A stretch of 64,000 bases of DNA from Excoecaria cochinchinensis (GCA_947683425.1 CANTUQ010000031.1:6211001-6275000), one strand, 5' to 3'. Shown: positions 8,690-19,313, counted from the stretch's first letter. Notes: generated by a model from the letters alone, not told the origin. A program made the numbers and translations.

Positions 8690-11600
8690 ATGGCAAGGAT
8701 GATGACCGTGGGAAAAGGAATGAACCCGGAAGACCGAGAGTTGGATGGGGATGACCTGATTCCCCAGAATTTTAAGATGCTGGACATTCCCAAATTTGAT
8801 GGCACCTCTGACCCTGCTGCACACATCAAGCAATACTCGCTGGTCATGAAGGGAACGACCTTAAGAAGAAAGCAAAAGATAGAGTATTTCTGCTTGAGTC
8901 TCACAGGAGCTGCTATTGATTGGTACCATGGGCTTGAGAGGAGGTCCAAGGAGGATTGGGACTTGCTAACTGAAGAGTTTCTTAAGCAGTACGATTGCAG
9001 TACCCGGATGGAGGTCACTTTGAAAGATCTCGAGTTGTTACAGCAGAAGGCTGGGGAGTCCTTCCACGAGTACCTTACTCGGTGGAGAAACCGGGTTATG
9101 GAGATGAAACGCAAACCGGACACTTCTGATCAGATCCGGCTATTCATTCGAAATGCCAGTCCTTACTTGAGAGAGGGACTGAAAATGAAGGGACTCAAGG
9201 ATTGGGAGTCTTTGAAGGACATTGCCATAGAAGCGGAAGGAGAATATTTATCCAAGAGGGCAAATAGTGAGTCCTATGCCCGGAGGGGATACAGCAATCA
9301 GGGGACGGCCAAACCAGTAGGTTCAAGCAGTGGTAACAGAGTTGGGAAGACTGCCGAGGTGTCTGCAACCGGCGTAAGTCAGAGGTATTTCTCCAACTTG
9401 GGTAAGCCTTTATCATGGGTGCTGAAGAGGCTAATAAAAGAAGGAAAACTGCGGCCCCTATCATCTAAGCCGGCCAAGGCCCAAGGACAGCCGGGGCACA
9501 AAGAGAATGAATACTGCGCATTCCACCAACACACCGGGCATTTGACGGATGAGTGTATAACGCTAAGACATCGGGTCCAAGATCTAATTGACAACAAGCA
9601 GATCACCGATCCTGAGCAGAGAGAAAGCAAGAAGAAGTCCGGTTATAATACGGTGCCACCTCCAGTCTTTATGATCGGATCGAGCCTACCAGAGTGGTAC
9701 GTAATGCAAGACCTATATGGAAATGAGTATGTCGCTATTACTCGCCCTGCAGTGAATGAAGAAGGGATTTCCATGGCAGCAATAGACTGTTGGTCCACTA
9801 GTGAGAGTGGAGATGATGAAGATGAGAAAAATGGAGAGTTTATGGATCCGTGGGATTCAGAGGAAGAAGAAAGAGTAGAAGCAGTAACAAGAAGTGGGAG
9901 GGTCATTCCAAAAGTTGAGAAGCAGCAAGACCCAGCACAAGCAATCGCAGAGAAAGAGCCGGAAGAAAATTCAATAGTGAAGCAACTGAAAAAGACCACG
10001 GCTCAGATATCTATTTGGGATCTCTTGAGACAGTCTCCCTCTCACAGACAGAAGTTAGTTGAAGCATTGAGTGTATCGACTGTAGCAACTACAATCTCTC
10101 CATCCGAGCTTTTAGACCTTGTAAAGGGGGGATCCGGGGAGAAGTTGGTTTTTTCTGATGCGGACCTACCAACAGAGGGTCGCAACCACAACCGACCTTT
10201 GTACATCAAGGCACAGATCAATGGTAAACACACCGCTTGTGTCATGGTTGATGACGGGTCATCGATAAATGTCTGCCCTTTGGTGGCACTTCAGGCCTTT
10301 GGGATGGATGAGAGTATGTTAAGCAAATCTGACCTTACCATCACTGCCTACGACAACTCCAGGAGGCAAGCATCGGGAATTTTCAAAGCTTTGGTAAAGA
10401 CAGGGCCCATTGAGACAGAAACAGATTTTGTGGTCTTGCCGATTCCAGCAAACTTCTCAGCTCTGCTTGGTAGACCGTGGTTCCACAAGTTAGGGGGAGT
10501 ACCATCCACATTACACCAGATAATTAAAATACCCCATGAAGGAGAAGTAGTGACCATTAAAGCAGCAAGAGAGAACCAAGTGTCTGCCTTGGAGATCTCT
10601 AATCAGCCATTCAGTGGCTTTCATGTATCGATGATCGGAGAAGAGCAAAACCTAGAAGGTAGCCCTCAAGTGGTGAATATGCTGAAGAAGATGCACTTCC
10701 TCCCAGGGGCTGGTTTGGGAAAAGAGTCACAAGGGCTGCAGAATGCTATCACTACACGTGGTCAGAAAGATCGAAAGGGGTTGGGCTACAAAGGAGAATA
10801 TGGTAAGAAGAAAGGGTCAGGGAAGATTCCCCATATTTCGGAGAGCTTTGTGCCATCATCATCGGTTTGTGCCTACACTGGAGAAGAAGAACCGCAATGG
10901 GTAGATGGGAAGATTATCCCTGGATTTGAAATTTTAAACGATGTCTTTGATTGGGAGATCGGAGTTGTTAAAGCTGTAGAGAACTTTTGGGATGAGGAGA
11001 TTATGACCCAATGCAGCATATGGGACAGAGATGAGCCTGAAGAGATCGTCACTGATAAGCTATTAGCCACTAAACTCAAAGGGAAGGAGAAGATAGTGGA
11101 ACCAGAGCCGAAGATTGAGGATCTCAAGATTTCACCAAATCAAGAAGCCAAAGCACAGTCATCTGCAGCATCAGCGTCGACTAAAGTTGATAGTCATTTA
11201 GATTCTCTTTTTATACCAGAACTCTTTGAGAACAATGTTAATGTTTCTGATTATGTTAATGAGATGAACAACTTTGCTTACTTGTGTGATGTTTCTGATG
11301 ATTTCATTTCGCATGATCATAAGCATGATGCATTCATTTTTGATATTAATTCAACTGGCACAACTGCATTTAATCTCGGAACTTTGGAAAATCCAAAGAA
11401 AATTTTGCTAGCGTCAGACATAACTCCTGAAGAGAGAATAAAATTTGAGAGAATATTAAAAAAATATAAAAAAGTCTTTGCCTGGACCTATGAGGATATG
11501 CCGGGAATAGATCGAGATGTTGCCGAACACGCCATCCCAACTTACCCAGAGTTTAAACCAATCAAGCAAAAACTCCGGAGACTTAGGCCAGAATGGGCAC

Positions 11601-14600
11601 AGAAAGTGAAAGAGGAGATCCATAAGCAGATTGAGGCCAAGTTCCTGATAGAGGTTCAATACCCGACCTGGTTAGCTAACGTGGTTCCTGTAGCCAAGAA
11701 AGACGGTAAGGTTCGAGTATGCGTTGACTATCGAGACCTGAACAAGGCCTGTCCGAAAGATGATTTCCCTCTTCCTCATATTGATGTGCTAGTAGATAGT
11801 GCTGCTGCTTGCATGATGTACAGCTTTGTGGATGGATACGCAGGGTACAATCAAATTCTTAACAAGATAGTGGACCGGATCAAGACAGCCTTTATCACCG
11901 AGTGGGGAACATATGCCTATCGGGTTATGCCTTTTGGGTTGAAGAATGCAGGAGCAACCTATCAGAGGATGGCAACCAAGGTTCTCAATGACTTAATCCA
12001 CAAAGAAGTGGAGGTGTACGTCGATGACATGATGATTAAGTCGGCTACCAGAGAAGGTCATTTTGAGGCTTTAGAAAAGTTCTTTCAAAGAATTAGCAAG
12101 TTTGATTTGCGCCTCAATCCCAAGAAGTGCATTTTTGGAGTTACATCAGGAAAGTTGTTAGGACATGTAGTAAGCCAGAGGGGAATCGAGGTGGATCCCG
12201 ATAAAGTCAAAGCCATAAGAGAGATGCCAGTGCCCCAGAAGGAGAAGGACGTCAGAAGTTTCCTAGGAAAGCTTCAGTACATCAGCCGATTTATTGCCAA
12301 GCTAGCTTCAGTATGTGAGCCTATTTTCAAGCTTCTTAGGAAGAATCAGCCGGTGATATGGAACAATGACTGTCAATTGGCCTTTGACACCATTAAGGAG
12401 TATTTGTTAAATCCTCCGGTGTTAAGACCACCACGCCATGCCAAACCACTAATCCTGTACCTAGCTGTGGACGATAACTCAGTGGGTGCTATGATGTCTC
12501 AGGAAGATGATTTTGGTATAGAGTTTGCCGTTTATTATCTTAGCAAGAAATTCCTGCCTTACGAAGCCAAATATGTAGAGGTGGAAAAGATTTGTTTAGC
12601 GGTTATCTGGGCTTCTAAGAAGTTGCGACACTACTTTCATTCCTTCAAGGTACAAACGGTTGCCAAACATAATCCGCTCAGATACCTCCAAGAAGCACCC
12701 TCTCTACTAGGGAAGATGGGAAGATGGTTACTGCTATTGCAGGAATTTGACATTGAGTACATAACCAGGAAAACCATTAAGGGAAGAGCTGTAGCGGAGT
12801 TCTTAGCCGAGCATCCTATTAAGGGAGATCAGTTTGAATACAACTTCCCAGATGAAGACGTCACGGCCATAGCAGTGCAAGGGTGGCAGTTATTCTTTGA
12901 TGGAGCAGTCAATAATAAGGGAGCAGGCGTAGGAGTTATTCTTACGACCCCAGATGGTGAAAGGTTACCATTGGCTAAGAAGCTGAGGTATAAGGCTACC
13001 AATAATGAAGCAGAATACGAAGCTTGCATCTTTGGATTGGAAGCATTGCTTGCTCTGGGGGCAAAGACCGCAGAAGTATTTGGGGATTCCTCCTTGGTAA
13101 TTCATCAAATTAAAGGAGAGTGGTCAGTCAAGGAAGAAAGGCTGTTGCCTTATGTAAAGCACTTGAGAGCGTTGAGCAGCCAATTTGAGATTTGCACTTT
13201 TCACTTCATCCCCAGAGACGAAAATCAGTTAGCTGATGCTCTAGCAACTTTAGTGTCCATGTGGGACAACCCAACAGGAGTTGCGATGAAACCCGTGCTG
13301 ATATATAGTTCGGAAAGACCTGGTTTTGAAGCAGAACAGGTGATGGACATTGAGGCCATTGATGGAAATCCATGGTATTATGACATTCAGAATTATTTAG
13401 AGAGATCAGTCTTTCCAGAGGAAGCCACTGAGAAGGACCAAAAAATGATCAGGAAGTTATCCACTCAATTCATCAATGTTAATGGCACTTTATACAAAAG
13501 GCAAGCTGATGGTATCCAGTTAAGATGTCTGGCAGAGAAAGAAGCTAAAAGAGTTATGGAAGAAGTTCATGCCGGGGTTTGTGGAGCTCACATGAATGGC
13601 TTGGCCTTAGCAAAGAAGATCATGCGCCAAGGGTTTTATTGGCTCACAATGGATACAGATTGTTCAAAATTTGTGAAGCAATGCCAGTTATGCCAACAGT
13701 ACGCGAATTTGAGGCATGTGCCAGTTTCAGAGTTATATAACTTAACATCTCCATGGCCATTTGCAGCATGGGGAATAGACATCATAGGCGAAATCCATCC
13801 TACTGCTTCTAATGGGCATAGATTTATCATAGTTGCCATTGACTACTTCACTAAGTGGGTTAAGGCTGAATCTTTCAAGAAGGTTGATGCAAGGGATATG
13901 GCTAAATTCATCGAGCGGAATTTGATATGCAGATATGGTCTCCCACATCACATTGTGTCTGATAATGGGGTACAATTCCTAGCAGAGACTAAACAGATGC
14001 TCCAGAAATATGGGATCCAACATCATAAGTCTTCTCCTTACCGTCCTCAAGCGAATGGTGCAGTTGAAGCGGCGAATAAGAATGTGAAGAGAATTTTAGC
14101 CAAGATGGTTCAGAACTACAAGGATTGGGCAGAAAAGCTACCCTTCGCACTTTGGGGTTATAGAACAATAGTCAGAACCTCTACGGGGGCAACACTATTC
14201 TCTCTGGTATACGGAACTGAAGCAGTCCTGCCGGTTGAAATTGAGCTGAAATCATTAAGAGTAGTCCTGGAAGCCGAGATTCCGGAGACAGAATGGGCAC
14301 AACAGCGATTGTTGCAGTTGAATCTATTGGATGAAGATAGGTTGAGAGCCTATTACCACAATCAGGTTTATCAGAAAAGACTAGCTCGGTCCTTTGGCAA
14401 GAAGGTACGAAAGCACCCGTTGAAAGAAGGGGATTTGGTCTTTAAGATGATGAGGCCGGGAGTGCCAGACATACGAGAAAAATTCAGACCAACCTGGGAA
14501 GGTCCATTCATTTTGAAAAAGTTGCTAACAAAAGGAGCAGCAATTTTAGCAGACAGCGATGGGAATGAGTTCAAGGACCCGATCAATGTCGATAGACTTA

Positions 14601-14617
14601 AAAGGTTCCATGGCTAA
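8690..14617 (+). CDS. A1 Gag-Pol polyprotein (Tat lineage)
   Basis: A 1975-residue frame without frameshift. Order: Gag capsid-like domain (about residues 30-190; FDGTSDPAAHIKQYS, DWYHGLERRSKEDWD), a Cys-His motif YCAFHQHTGHLTDEC (about 280-295), protease with D-D-G-S-S at 521-525, a G-patch-like segment (about 664-700), RT with YVDD at 1110-1113, the RT-linked RNase H, a second RNase H with D1404, E1442, D1466 and D1516, and integrase with HHCC and D1697, D1758, E1793. The integrase spacing D-60-D-34-E is normal. The RT-linked RNase H looks degenerate (AKHNPL where active copies keep Asp), as expected where a second RNase H has taken over. It makes the enzymes for reverse transcription and integration. 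ATG 8690 directly follows the TAG and is probably not the natural start. Confidence 0.93.
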   Translation: MARMMTVGKGMNPEDRELDGDDLIPQNFKMLDIPKFDGTSDPAAHIKQYSLVMKGTTLRRKQKIEYFCLSLTGAAIDWYHGLERRSKEDWDLLTEEFLKQYDCSTRMEVTLKDLELLQQKAGESFHEYLTRWRNRVMEMKRKPDTSDQIRLFIRNASPYLREGLKMKGLKDWESLKDIAIEAEGEYLSKRANSESYARRGYSNQGTAKPVGSSSGNRVGKTAEVSATGVSQRYFSNLGKPLSWVLKRLIKEGKLRPLSSKPAKAQGQPGHKENEYCAFHQHTGHLTDECITLRHRVQDLIDNKQITDPEQRESKKKSGYNTVPPPVFMIGSSLPEWYVMQDLYGNEYVAITRPAVNEEGISMAAIDCWSTSESGDDEDEKNGEFMDPWDSEEEERVEAVTRSGRVIPKVEKQQDPAQAIAEKEPEENSIVKQLKKTTAQISIWDLLRQSPSHRQKLVEALSVSTVATTISPSELLDLVKGGSGEKLVFSDADLPTEGRNHNRPLYIKAQINGKHTACVMVDDGSSINVCPLVALQAFGMDESMLSKSDLTITAYDNSRRQASGIFKALVKTGPIETETDFVVLPIPANFSALLGRPWFHKLGGVPSTLHQIIKIPHEGEVVTIKAARENQVSALEISNQPFSGFHVSMIGEEQNLEGSPQVVNMLKKMHFLPGAGLGKESQGLQNAITTRGQKDRKGLGYKGEYGKKKGSGKIPHISESFVPSSSVCAYTGEEEPQWVDGKIIPGFEILNDVFDWEIGVVKAVENFWDEEIMTQCSIWDRDEPEEIVTDKLLATKLKGKEKIVEPEPKIEDLKISPNQEAKAQSSAASASTKVDSHLDSLFIPELFENNVNVSDYVNEMNNFAYLCDVSDDFISHDHKHDAFIFDINSTGTTAFNLGTLENPKKILLASDITPEERIKFERILKKYKKVFAWTYEDMPGIDRDVAEHAIPTYPEFKPIKQKLRRLRPEWAQKVKEEIHKQIEAKFLIEVQYPTWLANVVPVAKKDGKVRVCVDYRDLNKACPKDDFPLPHIDVLVDSAAACMMYSFVDGYAGYNQILNKIVDRIKTAFITEWGTYAYRVMPFGLKNAGATYQRMATKVLNDLIHKEVEVYVDDMMIKSATREGHFEALEKFFQRISKFDLRLNPKKCIFGVTSGKLLGHVVSQRGIEVDPDKVKAIREMPVPQKEKDVRSFLGKLQYISRFIAKLASVCEPIFKLLRKNQPVIWNNDCQLAFDTIKEYLLNPPVLRPPRHAKPLILYLAVDDNSVGAMMSQEDDFGIEFAVYYLSKKFLPYEAKYVEVEKICLAVIWASKKLRHYFHSFKVQTVAKHNPLRYLQEAPSLLGKMGRWLLLLQEFDIEYITRKTIKGRAVAEFLAEHPIKGDQFEYNFPDEDVTAIAVQGWQLFFDGAVNNKGAGVGVILTTPDGERLPLAKKLRYKATNNEAEYEACIFGLEALLALGAKTAEVFGDSSLVIHQIKGEWSVKEERLLPYVKHLRALSSQFEICTFHFIPRDENQLADALATLVSMWDNPTGVAMKPVLIYSSERPGFEAEQVMDIEAIDGNPWYYDIQNYLERSVFPEEATEKDQKMIRKLSTQFINVNGTLYKRQADGIQLRCLAEKEAKRVMEEVHAGVCGAHMNGLALAKKIMRQGFYWLTMDTDCSKFVKQCQLCQQYANLRHVPVSELYNLTSPWPFAAWGIDIIGEIHPTASNGHRFIIVAIDYFTKWVKAESFKKVDARDMAKFIERNLICRYGLPHHIVSDNGVQFLAETKQMLQKYGIQHHKSSPYRPQANGAVEAANKNVKRILAKMVQNYKDWAEKLPFALWGYRTIVRTSTGATLFSLVYGTEAVLPVEIELKSLRVVLEAEIPETEWAQQRLLQLNLLDEDRLRAYYHNQVYQKRLARSFGKKVRKHPLKEGDLVFKMMRPGVPDIREKFRPTWEGPFILKKLLTKGAAILADSDGNEFKDPINVDRLKRFHG

Positions 14618-15736
14618 AGATAAAAAATAAAAAGAAGAGAATAAATGCCCCGCGGGTCGAAAACCGACAAAAGGCGGCCTTGCTAAAATTGGGCGCCCTG
14701 TCAGGGTGAAAACCGAAAAAAGGCATCCTGGGCAAAAATTAAGGGCCAAGAGAAAATATTCAATCGAGAAAACCCGAGAGGGCCGATTGATAACAGGAGT
14801 TTGATGCTGACAAAACCCACTCCGAGATTAGGTGTAGTCACATGCTTTTGAATTCTTGTCAAATGAAAAATCATGCATGATGAAATCATATAGAAATGTA
14901 CACAATTTTGCAAGGAATAAAAGAATATATTTTCATTGATCTTTCAGTTCTGTCTCAAAAAGAGTTATATCAATTTTTCATCTAATGATTATCGCTCATC
15001 AGATATGTCCTATTTGCTCTTAACAGAAGCTTTGGTGATAACCTTCTCTAAAATAAATAAAAAAAAAAGGAAGGCCGTTAGAGATGAAAACCGTAACTGG
15101 CTCTTTAAGCAAAAGTTAGGCCAAAGGGCAGGGTGAAAACCTGGAAACAGGCAGTCTGCCCTACAAAAAATAAAATAAACAAAAGCCGCTGGATTGAGTT
15201 GGGTCCATTCCAGGAAAAAGTTAGGCAAAGGGTTGTGTGAAAATCCCATAAGGGACGCATTTCCCGCAAAGAAAAGCTAGTGCGAAAATCCACAAGGGAC
15301 GCACTACCTTTAAAACAATGACATTCAATGCCTGGAGCGATAAAGCGGCATTATTTCAAGATGATCTTCTGTCAGTCAGACAACACACAACACAGAACAT
15401 GAAATAGAATCCCAAGTAAATGATCATTGACCAGGGGGCAAGGGATATACACCGGACGTCTCTTTCAGAAAGCTTGTCGACGATCCTCAGGATTCAGGGG
15501 GCATGGTACAGCAGACAAGCTATAAGTTCAGCAAACCATGGATCACCTAGGGCGCGATCTATACATTTTTGCAAGCATTTTCATTCCATAACATACACAC
15601 ATGATTTCTTGTATACTCCTATGCATAGAATCTTGCAGGAGAAATCGGCGGGAAATACCCACAAAAGCCAAGTGATGACACTAGTCCAAACATCTAAAGG
15701 AGCAAAAAAATAAAAAATAAAAAATAAAAAGTAAAT
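14618..15736 (+). other. A1 3' UTR stem-loop series
   Basis: Non-coding. It holds successive inverted repeats, each with GAAAAYC just inside the 5' arm. Pairs seen: GTCG/CGAC (14656-14668), CAGGGTG/CATCCTG (14702-14730), CAATCG/CGATTG (14761-14789), TTAGAG/CTCTTTAA (15078-15108), AGGGCAG/CTGCCCT (15125-15162), TGTG/CGCA (about 15235-15259), AGTGCG/CGCACT (15279-15305). A2 and D have homologous series with changed but mostly still pairing arms. The rest (15312-15736) shows nothing I recognise apart from an A-rich run before 15736. Confidence 0.7.
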
Positions 15737-16360
15737 CCACAGCGGTTAGCATGATGGCGGCACTACCAATTCACAGCGGTTAGCATGATGGCGGTACTAC
15801 CCACAAGAGGTTAGCACGACCACGGCACTACCTATTCACAGCGGTTAGCACGATGGCGGCACTACCCACAAGAGGTTAGCACGACCACGGCACTACCTAT
15901 TCACAGCGGTTAGCACGATGGCGGCACTACCCACAAGAGGTTAGCACGACCACGGCACTACCTATTCACAGCGGTTAGCACGATGGCGGCACTACCCACA
16001 AGAGGTTAGCACGACCACGACACTACCTATTCACAGCGGTTAGCATGATGGCGGCACTACCCACAAGAGGTTAGCACGACCACGGCACTACCTATTCACA
16101 GCAGTTAGCACGATGGCGGCACTACCCACAAGAGGTTAGCACGACCACGACACTACCTATTCACAGCGGTTAGCACGATGGCGGCACTACCCACAAGAGG
16201 TTAGCACGACCACGACACTACCTATTCACAGCGGTTAGCACGATGGCGGCACTACCCACAAGAGGTTAGCACGACCACGGCATTACCAACTCACAATGTT
16301 TAGCACGATAGCGGCGCCACCCACAAGAGGTTAGCGCACCTACGGTATTACCAGCTACAA
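15737..16360 (+). repeat. A1 3' UTR minisatellite, 65-bp dimeric unit
   Basis: About nine copies of a 65-bp unit made of two related halves, CACAGCGGTTAGCACGATGG and CACAAGAGGTTAGCACGACC, each followed by a CGGCACTACC-type end. The first copies are half units and the last copies are degenerate. Copies in the middle are almost identical, which points to recent expansion. Confidence 0.95.
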
Positions 16361-16482
16361 CCAAAAGACAGCAGCAGCTATCATAATAACTCCATCAAGC
16401 AGGAAGATCGTCGCTTCAGGTACGCGTTTCTTTCCTTTTCCTGAATTTTGGCTCACCTAGGCACCCATGCACTAGTCTCTTC

Positions 16483-16497
16483 AAAATTGGGGGCAAC
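16483..16497 (+). other. A1 polypurine tract
   Basis: AAAATTGGGGGCAAC abuts the 3' LTR start TGTAGACACC at 16498. A2 (30384-30398) and D (minus, 40090-40108) carry the same GGGGGYAAC-TGTAGA junction. Confidence 0.8.
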
Positions 16498-18518
16498 TGT
16501 AGACACCGGGTCCCGAGTAGCCTTGATCAGGATTACCCGATGATGAAATTTAGCTATGCCGGCTTATAGGCAAAAAGATTGAAGCTCAGAAGTGATTTTC
16601 CTTGTCTTTTTGATGAGTAAAGGATGTATTTTAAAATATTTTAAAAATATTTTTTAAAATTATTTTGGAGGAGAAAAAGTGTGTTTTAGATTGGTGGTAT
16701 TTTATAAAAAAAAAAAAAAAAAAAAAAGGTGAAAAATGATGGAAAAATGTTGAAAATAAAATAGGGGAAAATAATCGCGACGAAAAGGCGACGGCCAAGG
16801 GTCGTCGCGAATTTCCGTGCGCTCCGCGCGTCCGACGCCCTTGGCGTCGGTCGCTCCGCGCGAGCGACACGCAGGGCGTCGCTCGCCCCGCGCACGTCGT
16901 GCGCGGAAACTCCGCGCAAATCGCGCGGAAACGTGCGCGACGCGCACGATTGACGCCCCTGACGCCGATTTCTCGCCCCACTTCGCCCATTTCGCCCATT
17001 TTTCGACCCAAACACGATTTTTAGCGGTTTTTGGACGGTTTTGGGTGGTTTTTGGGTAGTTTTTGAGGGTTAAAACACTAGAAAAAATGCAGAAAGGGGG
17101 AAGGACGAAAGGAGAACATTTTGTTAGAAAAAAACTGAATTTTGGAGCTTTGAGTTGAGAGAAAAAAATCCATCTTACACACTTGTTTCCAAGAGCTTTT
17201 CTTCAAGTTTTCAAGCTATTTTCTAAGGATTTTCACAAGAGAAGACAAGGAATTCAACACCTTTAATTTCTTAATGCTATATCATGTGTATTATTACGCT
17301 TTCTTTTGCATGTATGAGTGTTATAGTCATTATTTTATGCTAGTTATGCATGTCAAGTGGAATTATTCTCATGTTACACATTTATTCATGTCTTAACTAT
17401 AATAAAATTGATTGTCACTAATCTTTCATGTATGTTAATAACTATTATTAATAAGTTGCATATGCCATGATACTTCATCACCTTATGCATGTTAAATTGC
17501 ATCTTAATCACTTTATGCATGTTAAATTGCATCATAATTATTTTTTATGCATGTTAAATTGCATCATAATTATTTTTTATGCATGTTATAGTATCTTATG
17601 CATGTTATATGGTCATTGTACATATTACCTTTTATGTTGTATTATTTCGTTGGCCTAATCACTAACATGAATTTCTTTTTGATTTTTGGTTGCAAATCAT
17701 TGTTTTATTCTCATTTGAGCATCCATGCACATGAAGGAGGAGTTGCGGGGTTTGGTATTTCCTTTATACATTTTTAATTCTCATTTCGTTTATATTTTTA
17801 ATTTCCTTGTATATATTCATTGAATAAAATGTTTTCCTATGCGCATCTAAATAAAGTTCATAAAAATATTTCTTACTAAATTAATTTAGATTTTTCATAG
17901 TAAAATGGGACCAATGTCCTAATTTTCATCCCAAATAAAATCATCACATCCAGAACATTTTCTTTAATTGTGCATGCGGGGACCAAAGTCCTCATAATTA
18001 ATAAATTCCCCGGTTTTATGCATGTTTGCACTTTTAAAAGGGAGTTGTATTCCGCTCCTTGTATTATTGTAATTCATTGCTTTACTTGCTAATTTATGGT
18101 TTTCCTAACATGAATAAATGCGCCTTAAATTAATTGCATTGTGTGGAGAGAGAGCGAATTAATGACAATTAAAATTCAATCATAAATTAATCGAGGTAGA
18201 AATAGATGAGAAATCCCGGACCCAGCTCTGGTCTTTGGGCTCGAGAGGTTAGAGGTTATCCTCCAAAATACTTCTTGGGTCACGAGACTTTAGCGCTAAT
18301 CCTAAGCTCCTTAGGGCGAGAGGTTTACCTTCTAAGACCCCTCTGGTTGGCCCAAAATGGATACAACGCGTAGTCTTAGGCTCTCTGAGGCGAGAGTAAC
18401 TTTCCCAATGTTCTATTGGGTGGCGACTCCATGAAACCTCCTTGTTGCCCAACATAGACGCACTTGCTATTTATTGCAAGCTATCAACGGACCCACAAAT
18501 GCCCCGATCGCCCTCAAG
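16498..18518 (+). repeat. A1 3' LTR, truncated
   Basis: Matches the 5' LTR but lacks about 255 bp corresponding to roughly 5800-6055 of the 5' copy (junction near 17262) and the last 44 bp (7316-7359 of the 5' copy). The A-run near 16706 is longer than in the 5' LTR. The terminal loss ends directly in H gag at 18519, so one deletion probably removed the LTR end and flanking H sequence. Confidence 0.93.
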
Positions 18519-19217
18519 GCAGCATCCGCAATCTGATAGTAGCTCACCCCTGGCGTGCTCATCAAGGAGATCAAAGTTACTCTTAAAGATTCATTTAGAC
18601 CAGCCTCAAAATGCTTACATCAAAAATCATCTGTCATGACCCCTTGCGGAGCATATCGGGACAACCGATTAAACTCTTTCTCATAATCCGAAACTGACAT
18701 AGCTCTTTGTTTCAAACTCAAACTGCGCCCATCTCGCATCCTTGTAAGTCTAAGTTGCGTACTTCTTCGTGAATTCCTCAACAAAGAATTCCCATAACAT
18801 AGGATCGGGCATCTGAGGTTGTCTGCACACTAGTTCCCACCATTCATACGCCGACCCTTGAAGCAAGGCCACGGCACATTCTACTTGCAATTCTGGAGGA
18901 CACCTAACTTCTCTCAAAGCCCTCTTCGCCTTATCTAACCACCTCTCTGCCAACTCAGATTCATCAAATCAAGTTCCATAAAAGTCTTCAGCCCCAGCTC
19001 TTCTTAAGTTCTCCATGGGAGGCTTGGGGGCAACCACTCTCTCCAAGACCCTTGCCATGTCTTGAGACAGCCTGAACATGGCTTCAAAAGGCATGGCAGC
19101 GGCCTCGGGCTGGACCCTAGCAGCTTGAGCCGACACTGTAACAGAAGGATTCCTAGCTTGAGGGTTCACACTTTCAGCGGACTCCTCAAGCGATCCACGA
19201 GCAGAATTAGAAGCCAT
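18519..19217 (-). pseudogene. H gag, N-terminal part (broken)
   Basis: Reads on the minus strand from MASNSARGSLEESAES (ATG at 19217) through AMFRLSQDMARVLERV to the capsid core LAERWLDKAKRAL, CPPELQVECAVALLQGSAYEWW, then after a frameshift near 18725 to YEKEFNRLSRYAPQGVM. Stops lie at 18969-18971 and just below 18750, with one more in the 18660 region. It ends at the A1 junction; roughly 50 residues expected before the segment at 5042 are missing. Confidence 0.88.
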
Positions 19218-19313
19218 CTAAACAAACAAGGAAAACCACATCAGCCAACACAGCCCTAGACATATACGCATCTACACACAGCATCACGTTAACAACACCC
19301 AGAAATGCCTAAA

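Larger units (their letters stand above)
5043..18518 (+). mobile_element. Tat-lineage LTR retrotransposon A1, nearly intact
   Basis: Complete layout: 5' LTR 5043-7359, primer site 7361-7379, leader, gag with one stop, a 1975-residue Gag-Pol frame, 3' UTR with stem-loops and minisatellite, polypurine tract, 3' LTR 16498-18518. It is inserted in H gag in the opposite orientation. The LTRs differ by roughly a dozen to fifteen substitutions that I noticed, plus one internal and one terminal deletion, so the insertion is young. The target duplication cannot be seen because the 3' LTR end and adjoining H gag are deleted. Confidence 0.95.

Noticed and set aside
16706..16727. A-run as the poly(A) tail of a LINE or SINE insertion
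   Set aside because: The same run, shorter, is present in the 5' LTR with no extra sequence or target duplication.
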